A stretch of 31,666 nt of DNA, from NCBI GenBank assembly GCA_009602725.1, contig WELB01000014.1:869255-900920 (forward strand), given 5' to 3'. Positions 9,701-21,474 of this stretch are shown piece by piece. Position 1 is the first letter of the stretch. Every line of letters starts with the position of its first letter. Source of the stretch: Spirogloea muscicola. Its lineage: Eukaryota > Streptophyta > Zygnematophyceae > Spirogloeales > Spirogloeaceae. The translations under genes were made by a program, and so were the position numbers. The notes under the pieces are model-generated. The model searched no databases. It had not been told where the DNA came from and saw only the letters and a list, made by a program, of their open reading frames with translations.

Positions 9701-12700
9701 CTAAAACAGAGCTTTTCTAATCTACTCTTGGTGCAATTATGACTTTGCAGCTATTTATCCTTGTGAAGCAGTGATGGCTAGCTCACCCTCTGTGGGCTGC
9801 AGATCTTGTGGACTAGGTTTTGATAAATTCCAAGTGCTGAAGACCTCCTGCTGGCAGAATGTTCAAAATCCGCAGTTGTAGGAGGCAGAGGTGCATTTCT
9901 CTGTGGAGCTTTCCTCAAACCTGCTGGGTTAACTACGCTACTCTCACCAAGAGGAGCTCCACTGACAGCATCTTGCACGCCCAGAGGATCCCCCGAACGC
10001 AGGTCAAAGGTCACTGGCTGTTCAGGCTTTGCTGAGTGCGTGCTGCTCCTAGATGCATCTTCAGAGCCTTGACTTGGTGCTACACCACCTGAGTTACGAG
10101 GTAACCGCTGAGAGGCTTGTGATGGTGGTGAAAATCGATAACCAAGTAAGGATGCACCGAGCACCTCCAACTGCAAGGCAAGCAAGCATTGCCAGAATGA
10201 CAGCGTGACTATCGAAGAATGTCAGTTTTATGTTGTCGAAATGGACGGATGCTAATCATAGTAGACTTTTGCAGCCAAGGTAGCCAACCTGTCCAAGCGT
10301 CATCGGTACCCCAGGCACCGCTGGGTAGAAGGTGACGGCAACTACACGGGTGAGGAAATTATACTGTTTGTCTGTTTGCTCATAATTGTACAGCATAAAG
10401 GGCTTGTTGTTTGAGTGCCATCTCCCAGATGCTAGTCCGTTAGCACATCCTGCCAGATTGTACAGCAGAGCTGTCCCTGCTGGACACCTGGGTATGCTTG
10501 CCCCCTGTGGTAGAATGGGACAGTAGAATGCTGAGTTTGGTTAGGCCTATATATGTGCAGCGCCACCGTTACAGCAACTGACATATTAACAGTAAATGAC
10601 AATGATATCATGCGCATTTAACAATCTGGACTTATTGACATTGCCCTGATTGCATATCTGCTGATACCTGCTTTCACAATGTAAAAGAAAGACAATCAGT
10701 CCTCCTCACCTCTAGAAGCAGCTGCATGTCATCCAAGTGTTGGCCAGCACGCACATCCATGCAGGACGGTGTTGAGCCGTCATCAATACCATGCGCTGAC
10801 GTCAAGATAAGCGCACTGATGTGACAGGGCTCTTTGAGATATATATAGACCTCTACTATGTCTGCTGCACCAGGACAGACCTGCACAGACAAAGAAGTAA
10901 TTGGCTCAACCAGTGGTACATATACCAGCTGTCTGATAAGCACCAGCTGATAGTTGTACAGGATCAGCTTTTGCTTGGAGCTCATTGAAAACATCACCAC
11001 ATAGTTTTGCCTGCATACTCAGCCCCATCTTTTTTGCCACACTCAAATATCTGGCCATAGCCTGCTCTTAAAGTCTACTGCTTCCTGCATCAACGCTCTG
11101 GACATCAACAATGGCCAAGCTAACAGCACGTACATCACACAAGTCAAGACAACTGCAAGATTGGATACGTGGACGTCGAGACGGCACCGTGGTTCCAGTA
11201 GGGGTCAACGGACCTTACCCAGGTGATGCTATTTGTTCTCTGGCTCAACAGGGCCTCAAGAGGATGCATGTCTTGGGAATGGGCTGGTACTGGCTTGAGC
11301 AGACATGCATAAGCACGACTAAGGACCTTACAACCAGGAAGATGATCAAATTGCACATCAGCAGTGATCAAAACACCGAAAGAAAGTGGTTATTCTCATC
11401 CTCAGAGACCATAGCCTTACCTATGGTCATCTGGATCACAGCACAGTGGTGTGGGCAGCTTACACAGTGGACTTGTCAAGCACATGAGATCATTCACAAA
11501 CCTCCAGGGGTCTGAGAGCAAGGGAAGGAAAGATCTTCGGGAGGGCTAACCCCAGAAAGGCCTCCACCTGCCTCTGTCTAGAGGAGTCCACTACCATGTT
11601 GAGATAGCGGCGTTGCAGCGTGATAGCAACATTGCTCGCAGCATTGGCTCGCCTTATTTTGGCAGGGTCTTCACTGAAGATCTGGATGATGTGGGAGTGC
11701 ATGGCTTTGGAGCCCGTGTACAGAAGAGCATGAATGTCGCCTGCTATGAGGAAAAGCTCCGCCAGAGCTGCTATAGGAGCAGCAAGAGCCCTTGCCTTGA
11801 GAGCCTCGACTGACGAGTCAAACCAAGCCCATGGTTCTGCCTCATCAACCATTGAGCTCCGCACCTCTACTGGCTCACTTGCTCGTCTTTCATCAACCGC
11901 TTTATGCTTGTCTGCAACATCCCGGCGATTGAACGCACTTGCAGCCGCAATCAGCTCCGATGGACGAGTCCAAGTCGTCACACGTCTGATGTGATCAATG
12001 TAGAAGTACTGGCCAGATGCGTGCTTCCGCATCTCCCAACCTGGTGGCAGAGGAGGTGGCTCACTACTTTGCGCTGAAGAAGAAGCGGCAGAAGTACTTG
12101 TCCGACCAGTCACTGAGTCATCGTTCACCCCTAGAGAAGCTGCACCCGAATTGAGTCCTGCGTTTCTGCTGGAGGTTGCCTTCAACGAGCTGCCTAGTCT
12201 TGAGCACTGCTCTGCAAGAACCTGCACGCCCCCAAAGAAGCTGGCAGCATTTGTCCTATCTAAAGAGTCTGCGCAATTGTAGCGTATCACTCCTGTTTGC
12301 AATGTGCTGAGTGTAAACTGCCCATCGACCTGACCATTCGAAGCCCCTGCAATTACTCCATGGTCCTTAAGTGTGATGGGAATGTATTCTCCACTTGTGA
12401 ACGCCACACGCTTAGTTGGCTCCCTCAGTACTCGCCAGAGGTCCTCAACTGTCCTTGTTTCTCCCACAGCCTTGGTACTGGCATGCCAGTCAAAATTCAG
12501 TGCCACCAGCTCAGCTTTTGGCAGCTCCTTGTTTGTGACAATCTGTCGAATACTGTGGTGGAGGTGCTCTGTCAGCACTGATTCTGGCTTCCCTGGACCG
12601 TTCCTGAGCAGGTTGAGTACATATATAGGGGTCTGTGCAGCATACGTTCCTCTTTGCTCTCGGCTTCGGCCACCATATCGTAGCTGCAGTCGCTTGTAAT

Positions 12701-14611
12701 ATGTAGCAGCTCCTTCATAGGGTTTGTCAGACACGAAGATCTCTGCTTCACTGACATAAGTCTTTATCTCCGCACCCCACCATATTGGAACAGTCCCTCG
12801 CCGCCACACGTAGGTGCAAAATGACGATCTACCTGCTGAAAGCACTCCAGCTTCTGCCTGCCAGACAAGCTGCTCGCACTCCACCTCATTGCCTGCATCG
12901 TAAGCATTCTGACTTGCCCTCAGCACTCTTATGTCAAGGTAAGAGCACTGAGGTGTCAGCCAAATAAGCAGGCCTACTAGGTGCTATCACAGCTCCATTG
13001 GAAATGACTGACACAGATAGTTGAGTATTATATCGCACTTGAGTACCAGTGCTAGCTGCAGCATTCAGGCCCCTGGCCAAATATCTTGTGCCTGGATGCA
13101 TCCGACTCCTCCTCGCCACCAGCGCAACGTTCAGTAGCTTGTCACAAGCGTCCGTGAAAGTGCGGCTCTCAGCCATACCCTGTGGAGTTTGACATGATCC
13201 TTTAGTGGCAATGATTTGCATTGTCGTCACCCCGAATTTGTAAAGGGCCACAGAATGTGAATGTGCAAAAGCAGTGTTCTGACGAGTTGCGGAACAGTTT
13301 CATCATCTTGTGGACTATCGTGGACGATCTGAATAATGCAAGACTGCCAACTCTCAAATTCTCTACTAAGAGCACCACATAGCTGCGCAGATGCATGAGT
13401 CCCATGCTCTCAAGAGTTGGCAAAACCAATCTACTGAGGAAGCAAGACTATGAACCAAATATCTGAGCAGGCACCAATGATCTCAACAAGTACATGTGCT
13501 TAACCCAGATGCCAACTTGGAAATGAGGGAGAGGAGGCCGTCATACCTGGAGAAGAACAACACAGTGGTGCTTCAAGCCGATGTCTTTGAAAGGAGAAGA
13601 AAGCCATTCGTTCCAAACAAACTCCTCATCAGGATCATCGACGTTGTTGTCACTCGGAAACGGTCTTGTTATGTCCCTGGTCTCACAATAAAAGTGGACA
13701 TTGTCTATTAATATATTCATGAGGTCTTCGGCAGCCTTCAGCTCTGCCTTTGTCTGGACGTTTGGCATTCGCAGACGAGCCCTGACCCACTGGCTTTCTG
13801 CAGTGTGGCAAGCACGCAGATGATGAGCGCCCCCCAGAAACTATCAGGACTCAGACAAAGAAGCGAGACAGATTCGTGTTTCCTTGACTTTGCAGCAGGC
13901 CTTGTGGACCCTTTACCTATTAAGTGGTCATTTTGACCCGTCAAGTACATGCTTTAAGCGCTTCAGTGGACCACATGACCCTGTGGACAGTACCTGTGAC
14001 TGTGTGAACAGCATTGCCTCCAGGCAGGCTTGGAATCGACAAATTAGTCTTGGTGGCCAAGAGTACCGCGCCAACTGCTCCGATCACAGCATAACCGATC
14101 AGAGCCTTGCCTTGCACTGCAGACTTGATGGGAAACCGGCCAGCGGCTGTGATGTGTTCGAGGCAATCATGCTCCATTGGGAACACACTAAGTCCACTGC
14201 GACCACAGTGATTCAGCGCCCCCGTGGTGGGATCCACAGCGATGAGCTTGGTATCTCTCTCTCGTGGGGAGCTGGAGACTATGTATAAGTCCCCGGACAC
14301 CAGCTCCACCACAGTCAACTCCCCACCCACCCATCCCCTGACGTATGACACAGAGCGTCAGGTCACTCATTCCTTGCGCCGCAGTGCTATTTGGCCATGG
14401 AAATCAATCATCCCCTCTGACTTCGTCCAATGCAATATCAGGATATCAAGTAGCGCACATCTCCTGTGTCCAACATGTGCCTAGGAAAGAGCATCAAAGA
14501 TGGTCGCAAGGAGCTACACTGCCCTTTGACGAGGGAGAGGGCTCACTCAGCTGCGCCGCGATGCTCCAACGCCGTCCAGTCGAGCGGCGCCCAGCGTCGT
14601 TGCTCCAACAT
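6800..14611 (-). CDS. SAC9: SAC9-type phosphoinositide phosphatase with WW domain, 14 exons
   Basis: Exons on the minus strand, all GT-AG and phase-consistent: 14611-14547, 14337-13994, 13797-13547, 13179-13047, 12892-11502, 11326-11219, 10880-10710, 10504-10289, 10170-9787, 9547-8807, 8625-8431, 8234-7857, 7536-7294, 7081-6800 (stop). Together they encode 1,633 residues; Arabidopsis SAC9 has about 1,630. The N-terminal SAC domain carries the catalytic CX5R motif NCADSLDRTN (Cys about 471) and TRDITRPFP upstream; a WW domain follows (about 545-578, LPPGWE to TTWTRP). The long C-terminal region holds a Cys cluster (CxxC about 1144/1147, CxxC about 1152/1155, CxxCC about 1193-1197), as in plant SAC9, and ends with a conserved RLYRY-HPGELGKW block. 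The family acts on plasma-membrane and endosomal PI(4,5)P2. Exon 1 (22 codons, MLEQRRWAPLDW) is inferred from phase and splice fit only; the other exons rest on protein similarity recalled from the family. The gene is head-to-head with the kinase. Confidence 0.95.
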
Positions 14612-15062
14612 CCTCCAGGAGCAGACTAGCCGTCAGCTGACCACCACGAGACGAGCTACAGAAGCTCCTGCGCAGCGGGCGCCGTGGGAGGCCCCGCCTC
14701 GGGCATGTGGCGCATGCTGCGGGGCCTCGGAGTCGATCCTGCGACCTCCTCTTTGTCCGCAGAAGCGCGCAAAGGCCTGGGCGGACGACGGTGGCAGCGC
14801 CGCAACGCCGGGCTCCGCGGCGCAGGCTCCTGTGCCGGGGTTGTTGGCGCTCGGGAAGGGGGAGGGGAGGTAACGGCGGCTCCGGCCGACGGGGCCCGTC
14901 AACGGAGAGGCTGCCGACAACGACGGACCAGGGGAGACTTACCGTCGTTTCGTCGGCGTGTCGTCTCCCCGCGTTGACGGCCTTGACTCCGCGGCGCTCC
15001 CCCCAACCTCCCCCCACCACCCCCACCCCACCACACTCTCTCTCTCCCTCTCTCTCTCTCTC
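14612..15062. promoter_or_regulatory. Divergent 5' region between SAC9 and the kinase, with CT-rich tract
   Basis: GC-rich DNA between the inferred SAC9 start codon and the assembly gap. It ends in a (CT)n/(C)n pyrimidine tract (about 15000-15062), of the kind often seen in plant promoters and 5' UTRs, and the gap starts inside that tract. No TATA box is evident. Open frames here are GC-driven and look non-coding. Confidence 0.4.
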
Positions 15063-15908
15063 NNNNNNNNNNNNNNNNNNNNNNNNNNNNNNNNNNNNNN
15101 NNNNNNNNNNNNNNNNNNNNNNNNNNNNNNNNNNNNNNNNNNNNNNNNNNNNNNNNNNNNNNNNNNNNNNNNNNNNNNNNNNNNNNNNNNNNNNNNNNNN
15201 NNNNNNNNNNNNNNNNNNNNNNNNNNNNNNNNNNNNNNNNNNNNNNNNNNNNNNNNNNNNNNNNNNNNNNNNNNNNNNNNNNNNNNNNNNNNNNNNNNNN
15301 NNNNNNNNNNNNNNNNNNNNNNNNNNNNNNNNNNNNNNNNNNNNNNNNNNNNNNNNNNNNNNNNNNNNNNNNNNNNNNNNNNNNNNNNNNNNNNNNNNNN
15401 NNNNNNNNNNNNNNNNNNNNNNNNNNNNNNNNNNNNNNNNNNNNNNNNNNNNNNNNNNNNNNNNNNNNNNNNNNNNNNNNNNNNNNNNNNNNNNNNNNNN
15501 NNNNNNNNNNNNNNNNNNNNNNNNNNNNNNNNNNNNNNNNNNNNNNNNNNNNNNNNNNNNNNNNNNNNNNNNNNNNNNNNNNNNNNNNNNNNNNNNNNNN
15601 NNNNNNNNNNNNNNNNNNNNNNNNNNNNNNNNNNNNNNNNNNNNNNNNNNNNNNNNNNNNNNNNNNNNNNNNNNNNNNNNNNNNNNNNNNNNNNNNNNNN
15701 NNNNNNNNNNNNNNNNNNNNNNNNNNNNNNNNNNNNNNNNNNNNNNNNNNNNNNNNNNNNNNNNNNNNNNNNNNNNNNNNNNNNNNNNNNNNNNNNNNNN
15801 NNNNNNNNNNNNNNNNNNNNNNNNNNNNNNNNNNNNNNNNNNNNNNNNNNNNNNNNNNNNNNNNNNNNNNNNNNNNNNNNNNNNNNNNNNNNNNNNNNNN
15901 NNNNNNNN
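15063..15908. other. Assembly gap, 846 N
   Basis: An unbroken run of N. The left edge is a CT microsatellite and the right edge is already inside the proline/alanine-rich coding sequence of the kinase gene, so the gap holds the kinase's start codon and probably its promoter. Real gap size is unknown. Confidence 0.99.
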
Positions 15909-18081
15909 CCGCCTCCACCACCTGGCGGCAGTGCGGCAGTCGCGCCCACCTCGGCCTTCGGCGGCACGCCCATGCCACTGCCGGCGCCGTCCTCGGCGGT
16001 CTCCGCCCGCTCCCCGGCGTCTGCGGAGCTGCTGCCCGCGCTCAAGACCCTGTCGCGGTCGGCGTCGGCCGGGTGGGCACACTCGTCGTCGGCGGCCGCC
16101 GCGGATGCTGCGCAGAAGCGGTCGCTGCAGCGCAACCGCTCGGCACTCACATCAGGATCAGTTGCCGAGCCGCCGCCACAGGACAAGGCGGCAGCCGCGC
16201 CGCCGCCAGTGGCGCGCTCGTCGCGGCGCAAGCCGGCGGGGCTCCGCGGGTTCAGCCTGGCAGAGCTGGAGGTGATCACGCGCGGCTTCGACGCCACGGG
16301 CTACCTCGGCGGCGGTGGCTTCGGGTCCGTGTACAAGGGCTTCATCGACGCCGCCGACAGCCACTCTGAACCCGTCGCCGTCAAGGTCCTCAACACCGCC
16401 GGCTTCCAGGCAAGGCCCCCCCCAGCCAAGCAAGCCCCATGTCTCCCACTTTTGCCGTCCTCCCTCCCTCCTTCCCCCTTCTCCCTCCATGGTCCTCCCT
16501 CTGTGCTTCCTGACAATGCAAGTTAGGATGAGGGTGATGCAGGGGGAGAAGGAGTGGACGACGGAGGTCAGCTTCTTGGGCCACCTGCACCACCCAAACC
16601 TCGTGAACCTGATTGGCTTCTGCGCGGATGGCGAGCAGCGCCTTCTGGTGTACGAGTTTATGCCCAACCGCAGCTTGGAGCACGCGCTCTTTCGCCGCGC
16701 GCCCGGCGACGCGCCGCTCGCTTGGAGCCAGCGGATGCGCATAGCGCTGGGCGCTGCCAATGGCCTCACTTACCTGCATGACGAGGCCGAGGCTCCGGTG
16801 CATGCACTGACTCTCTTCCTTCAAGATGAGGCAATTGGGAATGATGACTGTTGTCGACAATATTTTCCTCTCTCTCTCCTGCCACTATTTACTGGAGTTT
16901 TGCTGCAAAGTTTCGGATTCTTGTTGGTCTCGTCTGCAACTTGTGGTGTGCTTAAAAGTGCAATCAAGTTCCCTCTCTACTTGGGCTCCCTACCACTGCC
17001 CTTTTGAGGCCTCTTAACGAAAAGGCTGCTGGACCCGAGTCATGGGCTGCGCCTGATACTGGCCATGCTGGGTTTGGTGCGGTTTCCTCAGGTCATCTAC
17101 CGCGACTTCAAGACCTCTAACATACTGCTGGATCGTCGGTGGGAGGCGCGGCTGTCCGACTTCGGCCTCGCCCGCAGCGGCCCCGAGGGAGACAAGTCGC
17201 ATGTCACAACCCGGGCAAGCCTCTGACCCCTTTCCTCTGTTCCCACCTCCTCCTCTCATATCCATTACCAAACACATTTTCGGCTCCAATTCTCCCATGT
17301 TGAGCCACTGCTCCAAGCTGTTGGGCTGAGGGAGCCAACACATCCTTGCAGATTGTGGGCACAGTGGGGTACGCGGCACCCGAGTACGTGATGACCGGCC
17401 ACCTGACGACGGCGAGCGACGTATGGAGCTTTGGAGTCGTGCTGCTGGAGCTGCTCACGGGCCGCACGGCCATGGATAAGAGCCGCCCAAAAGAGGAGCA
17501 CAACCTCGTCGAGTGGGCCGAGCCCTACCTCGAGAATCCCAAGAAGCTCTATCGGTCCGTCCTGCCTTCTCCTCCCACCTCCTTCCTCTCGTCCCCCTCC
17601 CTCCTCCCTCCTCATCTCTTTACTCTCCATTGCCTCTTCGCCAGTGTCCTTGCAAGCTGCTGCAGCGCTTACCACGCCAGTGCACCATCTGCACCTGCAC
17701 CTCAGGCCGGCTCTGCTTGCTGAGAGTTGGGCTGGCTTGCTCACACGCTCGTGGCGCAGAATCATGGACCCGGAGCTCGGGGGACGTTACAGCTTGCGGG
17801 GTGCGCAGATGGCAGCAGCTCTCATCAAGCTGTGCCTGAACAAGCGCGCCAAGCAGCGGCCGCGCATGGCTGACGTCGTGGAGGCTCTCCGGCCCATCCA
17901 GGGCCTGCACGACATGGCCGGCTTCACTGTCGAGGACCTCAACGCTGACCTGCGCAACGCGTCCATGCGCAGCGCCCCACCTGCACTGTCATCCAGCCCC
18001 TCAACCCCCAGGCCACCGCCGTCACCCAGTGGCCGCGTTCCCTCTGCGTCATTCAATCCAGGTGCAGGTGTCATCACCTGA
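15909..18081 (+). CDS. Receptor-like cytoplasmic kinase, RLCK-VII (RIPK/PBL8-like), 5' end in gap
   Basis: Exons: (gap)-16409, 16543-16797, 17092-17214, 17352-17554, 17760-18081 (stop TGA). The visible N-terminus is a Pro/Ala/Ser-rich linker, then [18 protein letters not shown], the usual entry to RLCK-VII kinases. Kinase motifs in order: glycine loop [12 protein letters not shown], catalytic lysine in [20 protein letters not shown] (helix C Glu), [11 protein letters not shown], the catalytic loop as [12 protein letters not shown] (RD kinase), DFG in LSDFGLAR, activation segment [17 protein letters not shown], and a subgroup-typical C-lobe ([31 protein letters not shown]). It is likely a Ser/Thr kinase relaying signals from membrane receptors. 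No transmembrane segment is visible; an N-terminal acylation motif cannot be judged because of the gap. Introns after 16409 and 17214 start with GC instead of GT. The C-terminal tail is Ser/Pro-rich. Confidence 0.93.
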
Positions 18082-19197
18082 TGTGGCAGCTAAGCGTCTT
18101 TCCTTCTCAGCTTGCCAGCATTCACCTCAGTCCTGCACAATCACAGGAGTGTGAGACTAGTGCACAAGAGTCCCTCCTACCCGCCTCATGGTACACTGTC
18201 ACTGACCCACAAAGGCGTTTGAAAAAGATTTCAGATGCCGACCACTTAAAGGAACCACTTGCGCCCTTGCATCTCACCCCACGCAAGGGGCCACAATGCT
18301 TGTAATGGACTGTTATCATATCCAGCACAGTAAGCAGGTACATGATCAAACGTATCTTTGTGTGCGCAAGTTGATTTCCGACGAAGACCCTGTCCAGGTC
18401 AATCAGACCTCTGGGCGTACACAATCTTTGGAACACATCTGATTTTGCAACCTGTTCCAGAAGCAGCTGGAGCTGGTCTTTGTTCAGTGGTAGGACTGCA
18501 TGCTTGCTTGGCCTGGCCGTCACAAGCAGGGACTAGTGTTGGGGCCTGTGAGATGTTCGTGGTAGTCCAGCATATTGATGCAGTGGACAAGTTGCCTGCA
18601 ACTTGCTCCAGAATAGTAAGTTTGTACCCTGCTGGACCAGCCTAAGCAATGCTCTCGGCAGAAACTTCAACAGATGGTCGGCTTGCGCACTGCACATTGC
18701 ACAGATCAATCATTGGTTATGACAATGAGTTGCCGGGCATGGCAAATTTTTGGTGGAGCACTTTGTGGCAGGGCGTTTTGAAGAGGCTGATATATGGAGT
18801 TGCCATATGGCACCTAAGCATCAACAGAGTGGCACAGTTGTGATTGTGATCTTGCTGGTCAATGTGGAGTCTGACCTCTTGCCGAACCTCTAGACACTAA
18901 ATGTTGCGGGCATAATTAGTGACGATGGCGCCAACGCCTCTGCATGTCAGAAATGAGAGCTCTGCCAACCATGTCAACGCGGCTGTCCAAGTCCTGAGAC
19001 TGGGCAGTCATTTACTGGAAACAGGGCCCTCAAAGACAATTTTCGGGGCAATCTACCAACGTGGCAGTCTCCATCTGAAGTGACACTCCATGACACTGCC
19101 ACGATGGCAGGGCCACATTGCTGAAGGGCGTACAAACGATATCTCTGACTATTAAGAACGCAACAGAATTCAAGGTTTCAGTGTTCAATATTTCTTG
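18082..19197. other. Convergent 3' regions of the kinase and LPAT genes
   Basis: The region between the two facing stop codons. Only short frames without recognisable protein are present. It should hold both 3' UTRs; a TGTAA word lies at about 18300, but I cannot assign a poly(A) site with confidence. Confidence 0.6.
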
Positions 19198-20612
19198 CTA
19201 CCGCACGCCCATGCCATGGCGGCGCAGTGTGGCAGCAATGACCTGCCTTGTTTGTGAGCAGAGGGCGTCAGCACTGGCACCGGTAATGGGTGGGTGTATC
19301 ACTATCTTCACGGCGCCGGGCCGCAGGCTGTTCTCCATCTCGTTGGGCATCAGGTCGCCTGTGCCAATGAGCGCAATCGGCACCACCGGCACACCTGTCT
19401 TCGCCGCCAAGCTGAAGGCGCCCTTCTGTACCATTACCGCACATTTAAGACAGTGGCGGCAAGATGACCATGAGTTTGACAAACCATGTAACTGAAAATG
19501 AGCCACAGTGGAGCTGCCACTGAGTGGCAAGCCACAACCAAGTGGCGACCACAACAACGTACTTAGAGGCGCATGCATGATAAGTCCGCAGGAATCAAGA
19601 AAGGATAGCAGGAGTCCCAGAAAGAGGGACAGCGGATGGGCTGAGGCAGAGAGTGGGGAGCAGGAGAGAGATTGCAAGACAGTGAGAGCGCATGGAGAAG
19701 AGGGGGAGCAAGAAGTGAGCAATGTGGCCATCGTGCGCAGCTGACCTTGAAGTCGTCCATCTTGCCATCTTTGGTGCGCGTGCCCTCGGGGAAGAAGAGC
19801 ACCGGCACGCCGCGCTTCAGGAGGTCCAGGCAGAGCTTCAGGCACTCCTGCATTGAAGTCCAAGTTGAAGTGAGCTCACTGTCAAACCCAGATAAGTGAA
19901 TGACTGCCTGTACTCTTCAGTAGTGAGCAAGCCCATCGAATCCTCGACTACATGCTGCCAGAGCAAACAGATAGTGCAGCAGTAACTCATGCATCACACG
20001 TAATCACTTCTTGGGTAGTGCCCCTCTCGAAATCCAGGCCATAAGTCACAAAGCAGAGTAAAATGCAAAGGCACGGCCGCCATGACGACGACGTCCAAGA
20101 CCCACCATCTGGCTCCGCCTGTCGAGGCGCTTGAGCGGGACGTGGCCGGTGAGCCACATGGACCAGCCGACGATGGGGATGAGGAAGTTGGAGGTCTTGG
20201 AGATGAACTTGAAGGGGCGGCCGAGCTGGAAGAGCGTGTAGATGTCCAGAAAGCTCTGGTGGTTGGCGACGTACACGGCGGCCGCGTCGGCGGCCGGCAG
20301 GTGCTCCGCGCCCTCCAGCGCCGTGGCGTAGAACGGCCGCGTCGTGCAGCTGGCCCAGACGGCGTTGACGGCGTGGTGGGCGCGGCGGCGGTGCCTGTCC
20401 AGCAGCACAACCAGCGGGTGCAGCGCCAGCATGACGGCGAAGAGGGGCACGGCCAGCGCGAAGGTTGTGAAGTAGAAGGCGGCGGCGCGCGCCTTCTGGG
20501 CCAGCGTGGGCGCCGCCGGAGGCCGGAGGCCGGCCATGGAGCCGTCCTCGGCGGGCTCGCCGGCGCCCACGCTGAGGCCGATGCCGCCGGGCCCGTCGAA
20601 TGGGGCCGCCAT
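19198..20612 (-). CDS. LPAT1: Plastid-type 1-acyl-sn-glycerol-3-phosphate acyltransferase (LPAT/PlsC)
   Basis: Three minus-strand exons, all phase 0: 20612-20106, 19847-19746, 19425-19198 (278 residues from the first in-frame ATG). The enzyme acylates lysophosphatidic acid to phosphatidic acid. Motifs in order: hydrophobic segment about 45-72, acyltransferase block I NHQSFLD (His118, Asp123), FKFISKTSNFLIPIVGWSMW, PLKRLDRRSQ, block III FFPEGTRTKDGK (about 187-198) and block IV VPVVPIALIGTG, then IHPPITG. The wording around blocks II-IV resembles chloroplast LPAT1/ATS2 more than the ER forms (recall, not a search). A plastid protein should have a transit peptide, but the chosen start leaves only about 40 residues before the hydrophobic segment. 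Upstream, an Ala/Ser-rich frame starting MAAMAAASAARAPG (20712) lies in another frame and is broken by a single N at 20667; see findings. Tail-to-tail with the kinase. Confidence 0.9.
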
Positions 20613-20666
20613 GGCGCCCGCAGCTTGGCATAGCAGGGACTGCTGCTGCAGCTGCCGCCGACGGCC

Positions 20667-20667
20667 N
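20667..20667. other. Single ambiguous base (N) in the LPAT 5' region
   Basis: One N in a GC-rich stretch just upstream of the in-frame LPAT ATG. The reading frame that looks like a transit peptide changes relative to the LPAT frame across this base, so it may mark a collapsed or missing base. Confidence 0.9.
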
Positions 20668-20984
20668 TGAGCCCGGGGCCCGGGCGGCGGAGGCGGCCGC
20701 CATGGCGGCCATGCGGGGCCCCCGAGCGCTGCGCCCGGCCAGGAGCCTACAGGTGCCTCCGCGCCTTCCTCAGGAAAGACAATTTTGTGTACTTGAAAAA
20801 CGAGGGCCAAATGGCCAAGTACAGAGGCAAGCACATCTGAAGACCTACTTAACCTTCAGCGAATTGGTCAAAACATGAAGGTCACCAATCGATGCCTGAA
20901 TACTAGTTGTCAGATATGAAGCCCTTCTGCCACCAACTAGAGCTCGCCCAGCTTTCTGGTAACAGCTCTTCTAGGGTAAGGCAT

Positions 20985-21310
20985 TGGCTGTGAGAGGCCA
21001 GCCCAAAGGGATGTACAAGGTCTGAGGGGGGCCGGAAAGCGCAAAAAGCACGGAGATACACTCCATGACTGCTGCGAGTGTGTGCTCATTAATTCTCCAA
21101 TTTCTGGTGGAAGGAAAGAAGAAGGAAAGGTGGTCGAGCTGTAGCTGGTGGGACAAGAGCTTGTCAGTTGCCGTCTGGTATTCGGGCATCAGTTAGCGAC
21201 CTCTACGTGCTGACTCGTGGTTACGGAGGGCCAGCTTAGCAGCAGGTGATGTACATCCGTCCATGTGCTTGCCTCTGTACTTGGCCACTCAGGCCCTCCA
21301 TCACTCACTA
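20985..21310. mobile_element. Opposed retrotransposon 3' ends (copies F, minus; G, plus)
   Basis: On the minus strand, 20985-21045 is a family tail: CCCCCCTCAGACCTTGTACATCC, then TTTGGGCTGGCCTCTCACAGCC. On the plus strand, 21130-21310 matches 25790-25990 closely: a TCAGTTGCCGTCTGGTATTCG block, the C-terminal codons for SDLYVLTRGY (with the stop replaced, GGTTACGGAG), then AGCTTAGCAGCAGGTGATGTACAT and a tail ending TTGTACTTGGCCACTCAGGCC. These are two subfamilies of the same 3'-end type inserted in opposite orientation. Confidence 0.6.
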
Positions 21311-21474
21311 CACACTCCATTTCCTCAGGAAAAGCTCAGAAGGTGCAGCATCGTCTTTACCCCGCTGTGGTGACATCCTACCAGCGGCCCGCGACTGCTA
21401 TGGGTGCGTATGTCCTCGCTCACGCACCTGCTTGCGATACATTGCTAGCCGTATGCACATCGTGGTGGTGCGCA

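Noticed and set aside
14547-16526. Very long open frames on both strands across the N run
   Set aside because: They exist only because N codons are not stops. Only the plus-strand segment after 15908 has protein support.
1-18081. Malectin ectodomain and the 16-18 kb kinase as a single receptor gene with SAC9 nested in an intron
   Set aside because: The kinase has an RLCK-VII-type N-terminal linker and C-lobe rather than a malectin-receptor kinase, and would need a 14-kb intron holding an opposite-strand gene.
20082-20633. Plus-strand 183-aa frame over the LPAT first exon
   Set aside because: Shadow of the LPAT exon; rich in Gly, Arg and Val with no domain.
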